Shown here: positions 45,660 to 56,999 of the stretch, one piece after another | How the letters are laid out: every line of letters starts with the position of its first letter | How positions within the stretch are numbered: the first letter of the stretch is position 1 | From: Anastrepha obliqua | Lineage: Eukaryota > Arthropoda > Insecta > Diptera > Tephritidae | Assembly: GCF_027943255.1 (NCBI RefSeq) | Contig: NW_026562179.1 | Span: forward strand, 6,264,501 to 6,328,500 | Direction of reading: 5' to 3' | Length of the DNA: 64,000 bases | Translations under genes and position numbers: made by a program | Notes under the pieces: model-generated | What the model was told of the DNA's origin: nothing | The model's input: only the letters and a program-made list of their open reading frames with translations | The model's database searches: none

Positions 45660-46350
45660 AAAACAACCAATCGAGTGCAACAGTCACCGCATCGCTACTA
45701 CCAAAAACAACCAACCGAAAAAATCAACCCAGCATTATTATCAAAAGCAACCAACGGAATATAAAAATCAACGTAGCGGCATTGCCAGCAACAACCAACT
45801 GAGTGCATCATCTAATGCAGTGTTATTATCAAAAACAACCAACGGAATACAACAAACAAAACAGCGTTATTATCGAAAGCAACCAACTCCAGCAGCAGTA
45901 ACATCATCATAACCAAACGCAGAATTATAATGCAACAGAAGATGAAATTTACAGCTGAAATTCTAACGTAAGTCATGACGAATTAAGTAAAGAAATATTG
46001 TGGAAAAATATATCGTTGAATATTCAAAGAAAAATTTTATAAATCCTGAAACGAAAGACAGGATGAAATTAGGAGATAAGACATATTGATATTGTTTAGA
46101 ATGTTTTTTTAAATAATTAAAATAGAAACAAAAAGCCGAAACAAAGCTTCAAAGAAATTTATTATAAATACAGAAATTTGACCGAAAAATAAATTGGTGA
46201 ATATTGAAAAGCAAATTTTTTAAATTTTAAAACGAAGAAAGGGCGAAAGTAAGAAACGCAGACTTTAATTTATCATTAAAAAGGAAAAAACACATTTATT
46301 GTCGAAACTAAACCTGAAATAAAGCTTTACGGGAATTTATTACTCGAAAA
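45660..46350 (+). other. Retrovirus leader upstream of gag
   Basis: Rich in repeated AACAACCAAC-type strings, resembling the leader segment at 41830-41905, so the two probably were contiguous before repeat insertion. AACGTAAGT at about 45965 is a plausible splice donor for env mRNA, by analogy with other errantiviruses. Confidence 0.5.
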
Positions 46351-47416
46351 ATGTCAAATCCAAGCAATCTGGAACGACCAGCTAGGCTAAGCACAAATAA
46401 CACAGTCAATCCAAATCCTCAGGACCCATCCGACTCCAACAATCCTCCAACCCAAAGGCAAATAAATTTTTCGGATCTAAGAGTACTAGTTTCACAGATA
46501 ACCTTAGAAGTCCTTAGCAGTCAAGCACCAACAATTGTGCAGGCCGCACTCAATCCCAACGCGAATTTTGTTAACATGGTAGACCAAACAATAGAAACAC
46601 AACATCTAGATAGCCTAGGCGACCTCGACAGAATTCCCGACGTTGTTAAATGCTTAAGGGAATTCTCAGGCAGACCAGAGGAGTTTAACTCTTGAAGGAA
46701 GAGCGTGGAAAGAATACTCAGAATTTATGAACCTTTACGCGGAACAGCAAAGTACTATGGAATCCTAAACATAATTAGGAACAAAATCGTAGGAAACGCT
46801 GATATCGCGTTAGAGTCCTACAATACGCCGTTGGACTGGACAGCCATCGCCAAATGCCTTAGACTGCATTACGCAGATAAGAGAGATGTGTCAACATTGG
46901 AATATCAGAGGTTTCAACGGAGATTTACCGAGACTGCTAGGTATGAGAGAGCCTGCGGACCTCCCGAAAGCTCTACATTTGTGTCTCAAACTAGAGAATC
47001 AGAAATTTCGAACTCATTATGCTCAAAATCAAAACGACTTACTACTAGGGAAGCAGTCTTACTATTCATCACCACCTTTGCCACAGAGAGGCCCCCATAA
47101 TCAAAGACAAAGACAGACTTTTTACCCCCAATTAGCTCACGTACCTAGATTCCAAATTAACCCAAGATTTTTTAATTACGAGCAAGTACCAACAAATAGC
47201 AACCAGCCAAGACAACCCCCATCTAGACCCATAGCACTCAAACCACTACCACCGCCAGAGCCGATGGATATCGACCGAAGCATCCGCTCCCAACAAATAA
47301 ATTACGCGAACAGACCTCAGGCAACCCAACCATCCTCTCAAAGGAATATCCAGCCTAACAAAACCGAACGCGTATTTCACAGACGCAGACAGCGAAGACA
47401 CTCACGAAGGAAATGA
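46351..47416 (+). pseudogene. Copy A gag
   Basis: Capsid-precursor gene of the errantivirus. A 114-codon N-terminal frame from MSNPSNLERP stops at 46695, and the next frame carries the capsid-like region. Compared with copy B, 159 bp is missing between direct repeats of TATCAGA (at 46902 here). The Pro/Gln-rich C-terminal part (46960-47416) is in a third frame and lacks zinc knuckles, as is common in errantiviruses. Broken in at least two places. Confidence 0.75.
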
Positions 47417-47519
47417 CGATCACGACCAGACATAGAATCAGAAAACAGGGACGAAGAATTGCTATTAAGCGACGTACATTTTTTAGGATAACCAGCTCTT
47501 CGCTACCATACTTCGAATG

Positions 47520-48359
47520 TAGAACGAAGAGCGGACACAGCTTCCAGTAAAAACTATGTCCAACCGAGGCTAGTAAAAAAAGAAATACCTAACCACACCC
47601 CATTCTTCGCAAAATCAGTTGCAGGAGGCATAAAAATTCAATCGAATACTTATGTTAACTTGTTCAATTTAGACGACAAGCTCAAATTTTACGTCATGCC
47701 TACCCTAAAATCTTTCCATGCAATACTGGGAAACGACAGCTTGAGAGACCTGAATGCAGTCATTTTTACTGACAAAAACCTCATGGTTATCCGCGAAAAA
47801 ATCAAAATTCAACTTAAGCAACTTAGTAGCCAAAGTATAAACTCTATCGGACTACAAGACGAGCACTTGACTGATTACCAAATGGAAACTGTAGACACTT
47901 TAGTAAAGACATTTCCGAACCTCTTTTCGGAACCCGACGAAAAACTAACTTACACGACAAAAATCACTGGAGAAATACGAACTACTACGGACACTCCGGT
48001 TTATAGTAAATTTTACCCATATCCAGCTTCACTCAAAAGTGAGGTAGAAAAACAAATCAGTAAACTTCTAAGTGATGGAATAATACGACCATCACGATCA
48101 CCGTATAATTCCCCAATTTGGATTGTGAATAAGAAACCAGATTCACAGGGGAATAAGCAGTATAGAATGGTGATCGACTATAGAACATTAAATTCACTGA
48201 CAATACCAGACAGATATCCTATCCCAGAGATAGCAGACGTCCTGTCTCAACTAGGCAATAGCAAGGTATTCTCAGTGGTCGATCTCAAAAGTGGATTCCA
48301 TCAAATTCCACTTAGAGTCTCGGACGTAGAGAAAACCGCATTTTCCATAAACAATGGAA

Positions 48360-48361
<2 letters not shown>
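47520..48361 (+). pseudogene. Copy A pol, protease and N-terminal RT
   Basis: Begins with a retropepsin-like DTASS active-site region near 47535 and continues into RT. RT fingers and palm blocks are open to 48360 (for example SRSPYNSPIWIVNKK, then VDLKSGFHQIP with the first RT catalytic Asp). It is interrupted at 48362 by a Jockey LINE and resumes at about 51875. Confidence 0.8.
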
Positions 48362-48391
<30 letters not shown>

Positions 48392-48543
48392 AAACTTTAT
48401 TTTGTATTCTGTCTATACTTACAATTCTTAGAAGACATTTTACAAATATTTGGTTACATTTAAGAGTGGCTTTGATTTTAGTATTAAAGGAATATTTCCA
48501 GTGAAATATCCTTTCTAATAAATATAATAATAAATAAATTAAT

Positions 48544-51261
48544 TCAATATTTTATAGATGGCTCTTGGACGAGCTGGATTGGTGTTTTTCTTTTCAACCT
48601 TAGAAAGACACATGATGGTGACATGAGGGTAGAGGCCAGCTCATTTGGGTGCGATTGAAGTCGATTTCGGTATTTACTGGCTACATTTTGAATTTCCTCT
48701 TTTATTGAAGGGATGTCTAAGTCTCGATGAATTTGGGCATTTGTCACGTACCACGGAGCGTTGACTAGGGTGCGTAGAGTCTTGGACTGGAAACGCTGCA
48801 GGATTTCCAAGTTTGAATTTGACGCAGTACCCCACCGTTGGATTCCGTAAGTCCAGACTGGTTTTATCATAGATTTGTAGAGGATAAGTTTGTTGTCCAT
48901 TGAGAGGGTGGATTTGCGGTTTAGCAGCCAGTACATATTACGAAATATTAAACCTAGAGCTTTCCTTTTTGTAAAGATATGCGTTTTCCACGTAAGCCGT
49001 TTATCCAAATGAATGCCTAGATATTTAGCACTATCACATTGCGGAATTGGAATACGGTTTAAGTTGATTTGTGAGCAGGTGGTTCTTTTTGTGGTAAAGG
49101 TTACGTGTTGAGATTTATGTTCGTTTACTTTCAACCGCCAGCTCCGGAGCCATTTGGAGATTTTATTTATGCTTATTTGGAGCATATAAGAGGCTTCCAC
49201 GGGATCCACTGCTGTCGCCATAATAGCGGTGTCATCGGCAAAAGTGCCAGTTAGTACACCTTTTGAGGTTGGCAGATCGTGTGTAAAAATTAAGTACAGG
49301 ATTGGACCTAATATACTGCCTTGTGGGACCCCAGCTTTAATTTGTTGGAAATTGGAAATTTCATTTTCGTAATTTACGTAGAACATTCGTTGGTTTAGAT
49401 ATGATTTAATGAGCAAATAGGCATTTAGTGGTAATTTCTTTTTTATTTTAAAGAGTAGGCCTTGGTGCCATACTCGGTCGAAGGCTTGTGATATGTCTAG
49501 GAAAACTGCTGAACAGATTTGTTTTCGGTCGAGCGCTGTTTGTATTTTTTCGACAAGTCTATGGACTTGCTCAATTGTCGAATGCTCATTCCTGAAACCA
49601 AACTGATGTTTCGGAATTATTTGTTCGCGTTCGATAAAAACCATTAAACGTTTAAGGAAGATCTTTTCAAAAACTTTTGACAGTATTGGTAGAAGACTGA
49701 TAGGGCGATAGGATTTCACTTCATCGCCTGGTTTTCCTGCCTTGAGCACCATTTTAATTTCTGCTACTTTCCATTGAGCTGGGAAAATGTTTCTGGTTAA
49801 GCACGCATTAAACAAATGGGTAATGAAATTATAGGGTTCAGGAGGTAGTTTTTTGAGAATTTCGGCCGTGATGCGATCATATCCTGGTGCCTTGTGTTCT
49901 TTTAGCTTTTTAATAGTGCTAACTATTTCACTTTTGGTGAACTTCTTCATCGGTAGCTCCATTTGGTAGGGTTCGTTTAAAAAGGCAGCAACAGTGCTGT
50001 CAAAACAAAGATCAGCTTCAGTATCGTTTGGTGTAAAAATATCTTTTAGATATTTAGAAAAAAGCTCAGATTTCTCGATTGCGGTTTTCGCCCATGAACC
50101 ATCTTTTTTACGAAGTGGTGGACGGTCTTTCGTGGAACTTACTTTTTTGCTGACTTTCCACAGGGAATAATTGGTGAGGTGTGTTGGTTCCAAACCCCAT
50201 AGAAACTGCCTCATTTCTTTGTCGTGTTGCTCTTTCAATAATAATTTTATTTCTTTTGATAATGTATTAAAACGGCTTTTATATTCAGGAAATCTTGTTT
50301 GTTGCCATATTTTTCTTGCCTGGCGTTTCTCTTTCAGTTTGTTTCTTAGGGAGATACCGATGCTTGAATTTCTTTGTGTACGAGTATGAGGACTCACATG
50401 AGTGGTGGATGACCACGCTGCATCCTGGATGCATTTTGTAAGATATTCGGTAACCTCGATTATATCTTCCTCGTTTTTTAGTGCAACTTTTATGCCAAGT
50501 GTCGACGTCAAAATGGTTTTAAATTGAGTCCAATTTCTACGGCTGTTGGTAAGTTGACAGTTTTGGGGCCTATTTTCAAGTTTATCATTTATTGTGATTA
50601 TCACTGGCGAATGGTCAGAAGAAAGATCCAGGCAGGATTTACAAGTTATCTGCAGGTACGATAAACCTTTGATGACACAAAAATCAACAAGGTCTGGAAT
50701 CTTTTTTGGGTCTGAAGGCCAATAAGTTGGCTCTCCCGTTGAGAAAACTTTCAAGTTCATTGATGTCGTTGCGTTGTACAATTCGCGTCCCTTTGTTGTC
50801 GTAAGCCGAGAACCCCATAGTGTATTTTTTGCATTATAGTCACCTCCTGCTATAAAGCGTGCTCCCAGGGTTTTAAAAAACTTAACATATTCTTTATTTT
50901 TAATTTTGTGTTAAGGTGGACTGTATATTGCAGAAATAAGTAATGCACCGATTGAGTCTTGTACTATGACATTTGTTGCTTGAATTTCTTCTGTTCTATA
51001 GTGTGTAGATTCGTAGTGCTTGATTGATTTCTTTATAAGAATAGCAGAGCCTCCGTGGGCAGATCCGTCAGGATGCATTGTGTGATAGAAGCAGTAGAAG
51101 GGAATATTAAAAAAACTCTTTTTGGTGAAGTGGGTTTCTGATACTAAGAGGATATCTATATCGTGTTTTTGCAAGAAAATTTTTAACTCATTTGAGTGTT
51201 GTGACCCATTGCATTCCACAAAGCAAGAATTAAGGGCATGGAATATGTGGCTTTTGGACAA
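48544..51261 (-). pseudogene. Jockey ORF2: endonuclease and reverse transcriptase
   Basis: APE-type endonuclease plus RT of a Jockey LINE. From MSKSHIFHALNS at 51261 the frame runs about 905 codons to 48544 with one in-frame TAA at about 50911-50913. Endonuclease motifs are ILLVSETHFTKK and LISAIYSPP before the stop, then FIAGGDYNAKNTLWGS after it. RT blocks follow: KLKEHKAPGYDRITAEILKK, then SYRPISLLPILSKVFEK, HQFGFRNEHSTIEQVHR, FLDISQAFDRVWHQGL, AGVPQGSILGPILY and GTFADDTAIMA (FADD catalytic pair). Start overlaps the end of ORF1 by about 32 bp in another frame. A single nonsense change is the only visible lesion. Confidence 0.9.
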
Positions 51262-51850
51262 GACTTACTAAAAGGTTTGTCATGGCAGTCATTTGGCTCA
51301 TTACATCTCTTAATAGCTTCATCATTTCCCGGATTTCGCTGATCAAGGCGTTGTTTTCGTTGGTGTTTTGGTTTATTTCATTACTAGCAACTTGTGCATA
51401 CGATAGCTTCTGTTGGTTAAAATTTAGTTGTACTTGTTGGTGGCTTGGATCATTTTGGGCGCTCTGAGATGGCATTATCTTCTTCCTTAGTGCAGGAAAG
51501 GAGGTTGCTTGCAGCTTTTTATAGACGGTGCATCCTTTATAGTTCGCCGGGTGATTACCCTCACACAGTGCACATTTGACGTCTTTGGATCTCGTCTTTC
51601 GTTCGCATTCAGATGTTAAATGATCTCCTGCGCACTTAACGCATTTGGCCTGTCTTCGACAACCAGATTTTGTATGGCCATAGTTTTGGCATCGCGAACA
51701 CTGCGGCAGGTCGCGTTTTGGCCGGGGGGGTTCAAAAGTAATGCGACTGTGGAGTAAGTTTCTAATATCATAGATTGATTTGTTGTTGGGATTTTGCACC
51801 ATTTCTACGACAAACATTGGAAGTGCTCTTTTGTTTTGAGAGTGTTTCAT
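51230..51850 (-). pseudogene. Jockey ORF1, C-terminal part with zinc knuckles
   Basis: Nucleic-acid-binding gag-like protein of the LINE. The 206-residue frame carries three CCHC-type knuckles (CSRCQNYGHTKSGC; CVKCAGDHLTSEC; CALCEGNHPANYKGC) at residues about 50-115, then a Gln/Asn-rich tail. The N-terminal half is missing because the insertion is 5'-truncated at 51874. Confidence 0.85.
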
Positions 51851-51874
51851 ATTCCAAACATTTGTGACAGAGTG

Positions 51875-53807
51875 ACAATGGAAAATACGAGTTTACCCGT
51901 CTGCCATTTGGCTTGAAGAACGCACCCGCGGTACTCCAGCGTGCGTTGGACGACATCCTTCATGATTTTATTAGAAAGATATGTTACGTCTATATAGACG
52001 ACATCATCATTTACAGTAAGTCAGAAGAAGAGCATCTACGTCACATCGAAAGTATTTTTAAAACATTAGAAAACGCCAATATGAAGGTACACCTCGACAA
52101 GTGCCATTTCTTCAAACAGGAAGTGGAATTTTTCGGGTTTGTAATATCACAAACCGGCATAAAAACTAATCCAAAGAAAGTAGAGGCGATAGTTAATCTT
52201 CCTGTACCAAAAACTTTGAAAAACTTAAGATCGTTCCTTGGCCTCTCCGGCTACTATCGTCGGTTCATAAGAGACTACGCTAAATTGGCCAAACCTTTAA
52301 CAACAATGCTAAGAGGCGAAGAAGGCCATGTGTCAAAACGTCAATCCTCTAAAATTGCGATAAACCTCGATAGCTCAGCAAATGAGGCTTTTAACAAAAT
52401 AAAAAACTCCCTAGTCTCAAAAGACATTTTATTATCCTACCCTGACTACGACAAAGAATTCGAACTCACGACGGCCGCATCGGATTTCGCGCTTGGAGCT
52501 GTCCTTTCCCAAAAGGATAAGCCATAACTTTTATTTCTCGGACATTGAGTAAAGCGGAGGAGCACTACGCGGCAAATGAGAAGGAGATGCTCGCCATCAT
52601 CTGGGCCCTAAACTCTCTTCGAAATTACTTGTATGGCTCCGCCAAAGTAAAGATCTATACAGACCATCAACCGCTTACTTATGCGCTCAGCCATAAGAAC
52701 AATAACAGCAAAATGAAGCGCTGGAAGACTATACTCGAGGAGTATAACTATGAGCTTCATTACAAGCTCCAGAGTCCCTGATGGGAAGGATTCAAGAGAT
52801 TTTCCCAGATAATTTTGCAAAATATAAAGTTAGGTTTACACAATTATTAGTAGAAGATATTAAAAATGAAAAGCAGCAGGAGGGAATTATTATAGAAACA
52901 CACACAAGAGCACATCGCAACGCTAAGGAAAACAAAGTCCAAATTCTGGAAAAGTATTATTTTTCCAGCATGAATAATAAAATTAATAGAATCGTAAAAC
53001 AATGCTCAATCTGCAAAGTTAACAAGTACGACCGGCAACCAATAAGACCAGAACTGAGAAAAACCCCCTATACCTACCTTTCCGGATCAAATACTTCACA
53101 TAGATATCTATAGAACTGAAAACAAACTGGTATTAACGGCAATCGATAAGTTCTCGAAATATGCCCAAGGACGAATTATAAACTCTAGAGCCATAGAAGA
53201 CATTAAGGAACCCCTTCGAGAAATCCTCTTCCTATTCGGAGTACCGGAAATGATAATATTCGATAATGAAAAATCCTTTAATTCCGCAGCAATCAAATTC
53301 ATGCTAAAAGATCAATTAGGTATAAAAATATTCACATCGCCGTCATATACGAGCTCTGTGAATGGCTAGGTGGAACGGTTCCATTCCACTCTTACAGAGA
53401 TCATGCGCTGTCTCAAAGCCGAAGGCACTTATAAAATATTTTCTGAACTCTTAGAAAGAGCGTTATATGAATACAACTTTACAATTCATAGCACAACAAG
53501 AAAGAAGCCTTTAGACTTATTTTTCGGACGAAAAATTAATACTGATCCGAAAACACTCGAGAAAGTACGACGGACTAACATACAGAGACTCATAGACAAA
53601 CAAAATAATGACGTAGATAACCACAATAAAAATCGCCAACCATCTCGAAAATATAACCAGGGAGATGTCATATATGTTAGAATAAATAAACGTTTAGGAG
53701 CGAAGCTTACCCTGAAATTTAAAAAAGAAATTGTGAAAGAGGACAAGTCAACAACTGTCCTCACAGAAACAGGAAAAATTGTTCACAAGAGCAATATCAG
53801 AAGCTAA
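51875..53807 (+). pseudogene. Copy A pol, rest of RT, RNase H and integrase
   Basis: Continuation after the LINE. RT with the YIDD catalytic pair near 51995, then the connection region (NLRSFLGLSGYYRRFIRDYA). RNase H runs to 52770 (catalytic YTDHQPL). A 310-bp loss relative to copy B lies at 52766. Integrase zinc region follows (HTRAHRN...CSICK), then a shift near 53085, the catalytic core with Asp residues near 53107 and 53260, and a TAG at 53368 just before the Glu block (ERFHST). The C-terminal domain is open to 53807. Confidence 0.8.
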
Positions 53808-53850
53808 ATAACCATTAATCTCTAATAGATCACTCTTCATCACCAGCATA

Positions 53851-55229
53851 TTGGCAAACGAACGGCAAATAACAAACTATACTCTATCGCACCTGGTCAC
53901 AATTAACAATGGACAAGCAAAAATACACAGAAATAGACTTGACCAATACGTCTCATTCCTGAACAACATACGAACTTTCATGGAGGAAAACATCCCAAAA
54001 AGCAATTCCTTTTTCCCACTATTAAACCTTGAATTATCCCAAATTACCAATATCCTCAACGCAATAGAACCAATCCATAAATTCCGGAATAAAAGATCTA
54101 TTAATATGCTTGGTACGGCCTGGAAGTATATTGCTGGGACACCGGACCATGATGATTTCGAAATGGTCAAAGACATTATAGATAAAAATAGCATAAATAA
54201 CAATAAGCAAGTTTTGATAAATCAGGCATTTAGCGACAGAATAAACAATTTGACAACAATAACGAATATGTTAAGCAACGCTATTAGAAAAGATAATAGA
54301 CTTATAGATGGAATTGCATTACTTTTACAAACAAAAATTAGATTAGTTAAAGATGAACTGAAAGACGTTAAAAACGCAATACAATGGGCATAAATCAATG
54401 TAATAAATTCAAGCCTACTAGATAAAAAAGAAATCGATGTAACTCTTAGCAAGCTTAGAGAAGAAAACATTTTATTTACTTCAACAGAAGAAGCCCTTAG
54501 CTTTGCCGATATTGATATTTTGTATAACGGCACTACTCTACTGTATGTTGTTAAAATCCCTCTCACAAGCAGGGAGAATTATGTTAATATTATTTTGAAA
54601 CCCGTAAAGAAGGGAAATAAAATAATTAAATTGAAATAATATACAATGAAATTTAAAGAAACGAGGAAAAAATATTTGGATTACTTGAGAATTGTAATCA
54701 CATTAATAGAATTAAATTATGTAAGAAAAGTCAATTGACTGACATTTCCAATGAACTTTGCATCCCCGCGCTCCTTAATGGTTTAAGCTCATCATGTTCA
54801 ATTTCTGATGGGTACCATATTTCAACAATAGACAAGATTTCAACTGGCATAATACTTTTAAACGACTTAAACGGCACCGTCAACAATAAAACGCTTAATG
54901 GCACATTCTTACTAAAATTTTCGAATTCAACTGTAAAGATAAATAACCAATTGTACAGAAATTGGGAAGCACCCCCTATGGAGGTTGCTCCACCGATAGT
55001 CCAACCAACGCCTATAGAAAAAGAATTCGTGAAAATACTTTCATTTGAGATGCTAAGTCAATTACACGTTAATAACACGGAGAAAATTAAATTGCTCAAG
55101 TCGGACTCTACGTTTAATAAATACATAAATATTTCCTTATTTGCTATCATAACAATTTGCCTAATTTTTCTGAGGTTTTCCTTTAAAAAAAGAGGGAAGT
55201 TATTTTTCAAACAACTATTCCGAGTCTAG
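53851..55229 (+). pseudogene. Copy A env-like glycoprotein
   Basis: Third ORF of the errantivirus, in the position of an envelope gene. A furin-type basic site (RNKR|S) lies about 75 residues in and separates two putative subunits; a hydrophobic transmembrane segment is near 55130-55180, followed by a basic tail. An in-frame TAA at about 54391 interrupts it, shared with copy B, and an extra small indel near 54636 shifts this copy only. A CACCAG acceptor-like site at 53840-53845 precedes it. Similarity to baculovirus-type fusion proteins is from family knowledge. Confidence 0.75.
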
Positions 55230-55327
55230 AACAACCGCGACCCCCAGTAAAGCCTCCATTAAGTCGAAACTCACAAGTCAAAATTAACGATCTTCCGTAC
55301 TTTTAACGATTAAGGACAATCGTTTTT

Positions 55328-55337
55328 AAGGGGGAAG
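55328..55337 (+). other. Polypurine tract
   Basis: AAGGGGGAAG immediately before the LTR. Identical tract precedes the LTR at 60952. It primes plus-strand DNA synthesis. Confidence 0.8.
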
Positions 55338-55699
55338 AGTTAACACACAATATATTTTGCTTACCGTACAATCGTACAATCACCTTTTTACAATTAACTC
55401 ACTCAGCAGTAGCGCAAACCCTCAAGCGGAAGCGTTTACTGTTTCACAATATCGTTGTCAATTCTTTTTGCAATAAAATTCTTACTAATTCAAACTTGGG
55501 AAAATAAATAATGCTTACGTAGCGTCTGGCTTGAGCAACGTCTTCCTGTAGAATTAAGTTATTCGTAGGTGTAGAGTTAAGTATTTTTTGTAAAGAATTT
55601 GAGTTTAATTCGGACAGCTAATAAAAGCGGACGCACCGCACCTAGTAAATTGCCGTGTTTTTATTTTCATTGAGGTTTTCCGCGCAAGGAAACCTAACT
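55338..55699 (+). repeat. 3' LTR of copy A
   Basis: 362 bp, six substitutions from the 5' LTR and one from the LTR at 60952, by my count. Followed by TACA. Confidence 0.9.
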
Positions 55700-56056
55700 T
55701 ACATACATATGTATGCATCAATATATGTATGTAAATATGTCTTTCTAAATGCTCGACAACCGCAGCTGCTGCAGAGAACGTAAATTCATAGAGAACGCTC
55801 AGGAACGAAGGGGCAGGTTAAATGTCAAAACACATCAAAACGAGGGTAGGAAGTTAACAGAAGAGAGTTAACATTGCGGAGCGTAGTCAACAGAAATAAA
55901 TATAGCGTTTGCATTGAAATGTAAAATGCCATGATTTGGTGTTAGGGAAAAGAAAATAACAGAAGACTTGTACATTTTTCTTTCATGCCTATTTGCCGTC
56001 GGCATTTTGCATGCGCAAATGGATTATTTCTTGTGAGATGAATAAATTAATTCTAA
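55700..56056 (+). repeat. Flanking segment, repeated unit part
   Basis: 357 bp that lie outside the retrovirus yet recur almost identically at 61314-61670. The beginning is the continuation of the 41015-41267 repeat (TACATACATATGTATG, GCAGCTGCTG). The end reads TTCTAAGTAC and joins mid-gag sequence. Confidence 0.9.
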
Positions 56057-56059
56057 GTA

Positions 56060-56779
56060 CGCCGTTGGACTGGACAGCCATCGCCAAATGCCTTAGACTG
56101 CATTACGCAGATAAGAGAGATGTGTCAACATTGGAATATCAGATGACAGGACTCGTTCAAGGCAACTCTACAGTACAACAATTCTATCAGGCAGTGTACT
56201 CTCATTTATCCCTTATCCTCAACAAACTAGGTAGTCTGGACATAGGAAAAGAAGCCTTGAGCTTACTTACCCAGAGGAAAGGCCCTTGATACGTTTATCA
56301 GAGGTCTCAACGGAGATTTATCGAGACTGCTAGGTATGAGAGAGCCTGCGGACCTCCCGCAAGCTCTACATTTGTGTCTCAAACTAGAGAATCAGAAATT
56401 TCGAACTCATTATGCTCAAAATCAAAACGACTTACCACTAGGGAAGCAGTCTAACTATTCACCACCACCTTTGCCACAGAGAGTCCCCCATAATCAAAGA
56501 CAAAGACAGACTTTTTACCCCCAATTAGCTCACGTACCTAGATTCCAAATTAACCCAAGATTTTTTAATTACGAGCAAGTACCAACAAATAGCAACCAGC
56601 CAAGACAACCCCCACCTAGACCCATAGCACTCAAACCACTACCACTGCCAGAGCCGATGGATATCGACCGAAGCATCCGCTCCCAACAAATAAATTACGC
56701 GAACAGACCTCAGGCAAATCAATTCCTGGGAAAAAGACCACCCCAACCATCCTCTCAAAGGAATATCCTAACAGCCTAA
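56060..56779 (+). pseudogene. Unit B gag, N-terminally truncated
   Basis: Begins in the middle of gag ([11 protein letters not shown]) and runs open to a stop at 56287 after LLTQRKGP. The Pro/Gln-rich C-terminal part resumes in another frame at 56336. Retains the 159 bp missing in copy A. Non-functional. Confidence 0.8.
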
Positions 56780-56999
56780 CAAAACCGAACGCGTATTTCA
56801 CATTGACGCAGACAGCGAAGACACTTACGAAGGAAATGACGATCACGACCAGACATTGACAGAAAACGTCGATTCCATAGAATCAGAAAACAGGGACGAA
56901 GAATTGCTATTAAGCGACGTACATTTTTTAGGATAACCAGCTCTTCGCTACCATACTTCGAATGTAGAACGAAGAGCGGAGAAGTGTTAAAAAAATTAG

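Larger units (their letters stand above)
48362..51874 (-). mobile_element. Young Jockey-clade LINE in the retrovirus RT
   Basis: Its 3' end carries a poly-A tail (poly-T on plus, 48362-48386). ACAATGGAAAAT duplicates on both sides (48351-48362 and 51875-51886), a target-site duplication. ORF1 is 5'-truncated, and ORF2 is complete except for one stop. No frameshift is evident, so it is much younger than most elements in the window. Confidence 0.9.
41268..55699 (+). mobile_element. Errantivirus-like endogenous retrovirus, copy A
   Basis: Gypsy-group insect retroelement with gag, pol and an env-like third ORF. It is bounded by two 362-bp LTRs and flanked by the 4-bp duplication TACA (41264-41267, 55700-55703). 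Its 14.4 kb length is inflated by about 3.7 kb of repeats in the leader (about 41905-45660) and a 3.5-kb LINE in pol. Defects in this copy: stop and 159-bp in-frame loss in gag, LINE in RT, 310-bp loss between RNase H and integrase, shift and stop in integrase, stop and small indel in env. An old genomic copy, not a functional provirus. Confidence 0.85.

Noticed and set aside
55700..56056. Retrovirus leader or LTR extension
   Set aside because: It follows the TACA target duplication, continues the repeat interrupted at 41267, and is absent next to the 5' LTR; it is flanking DNA copied in the tandem array.
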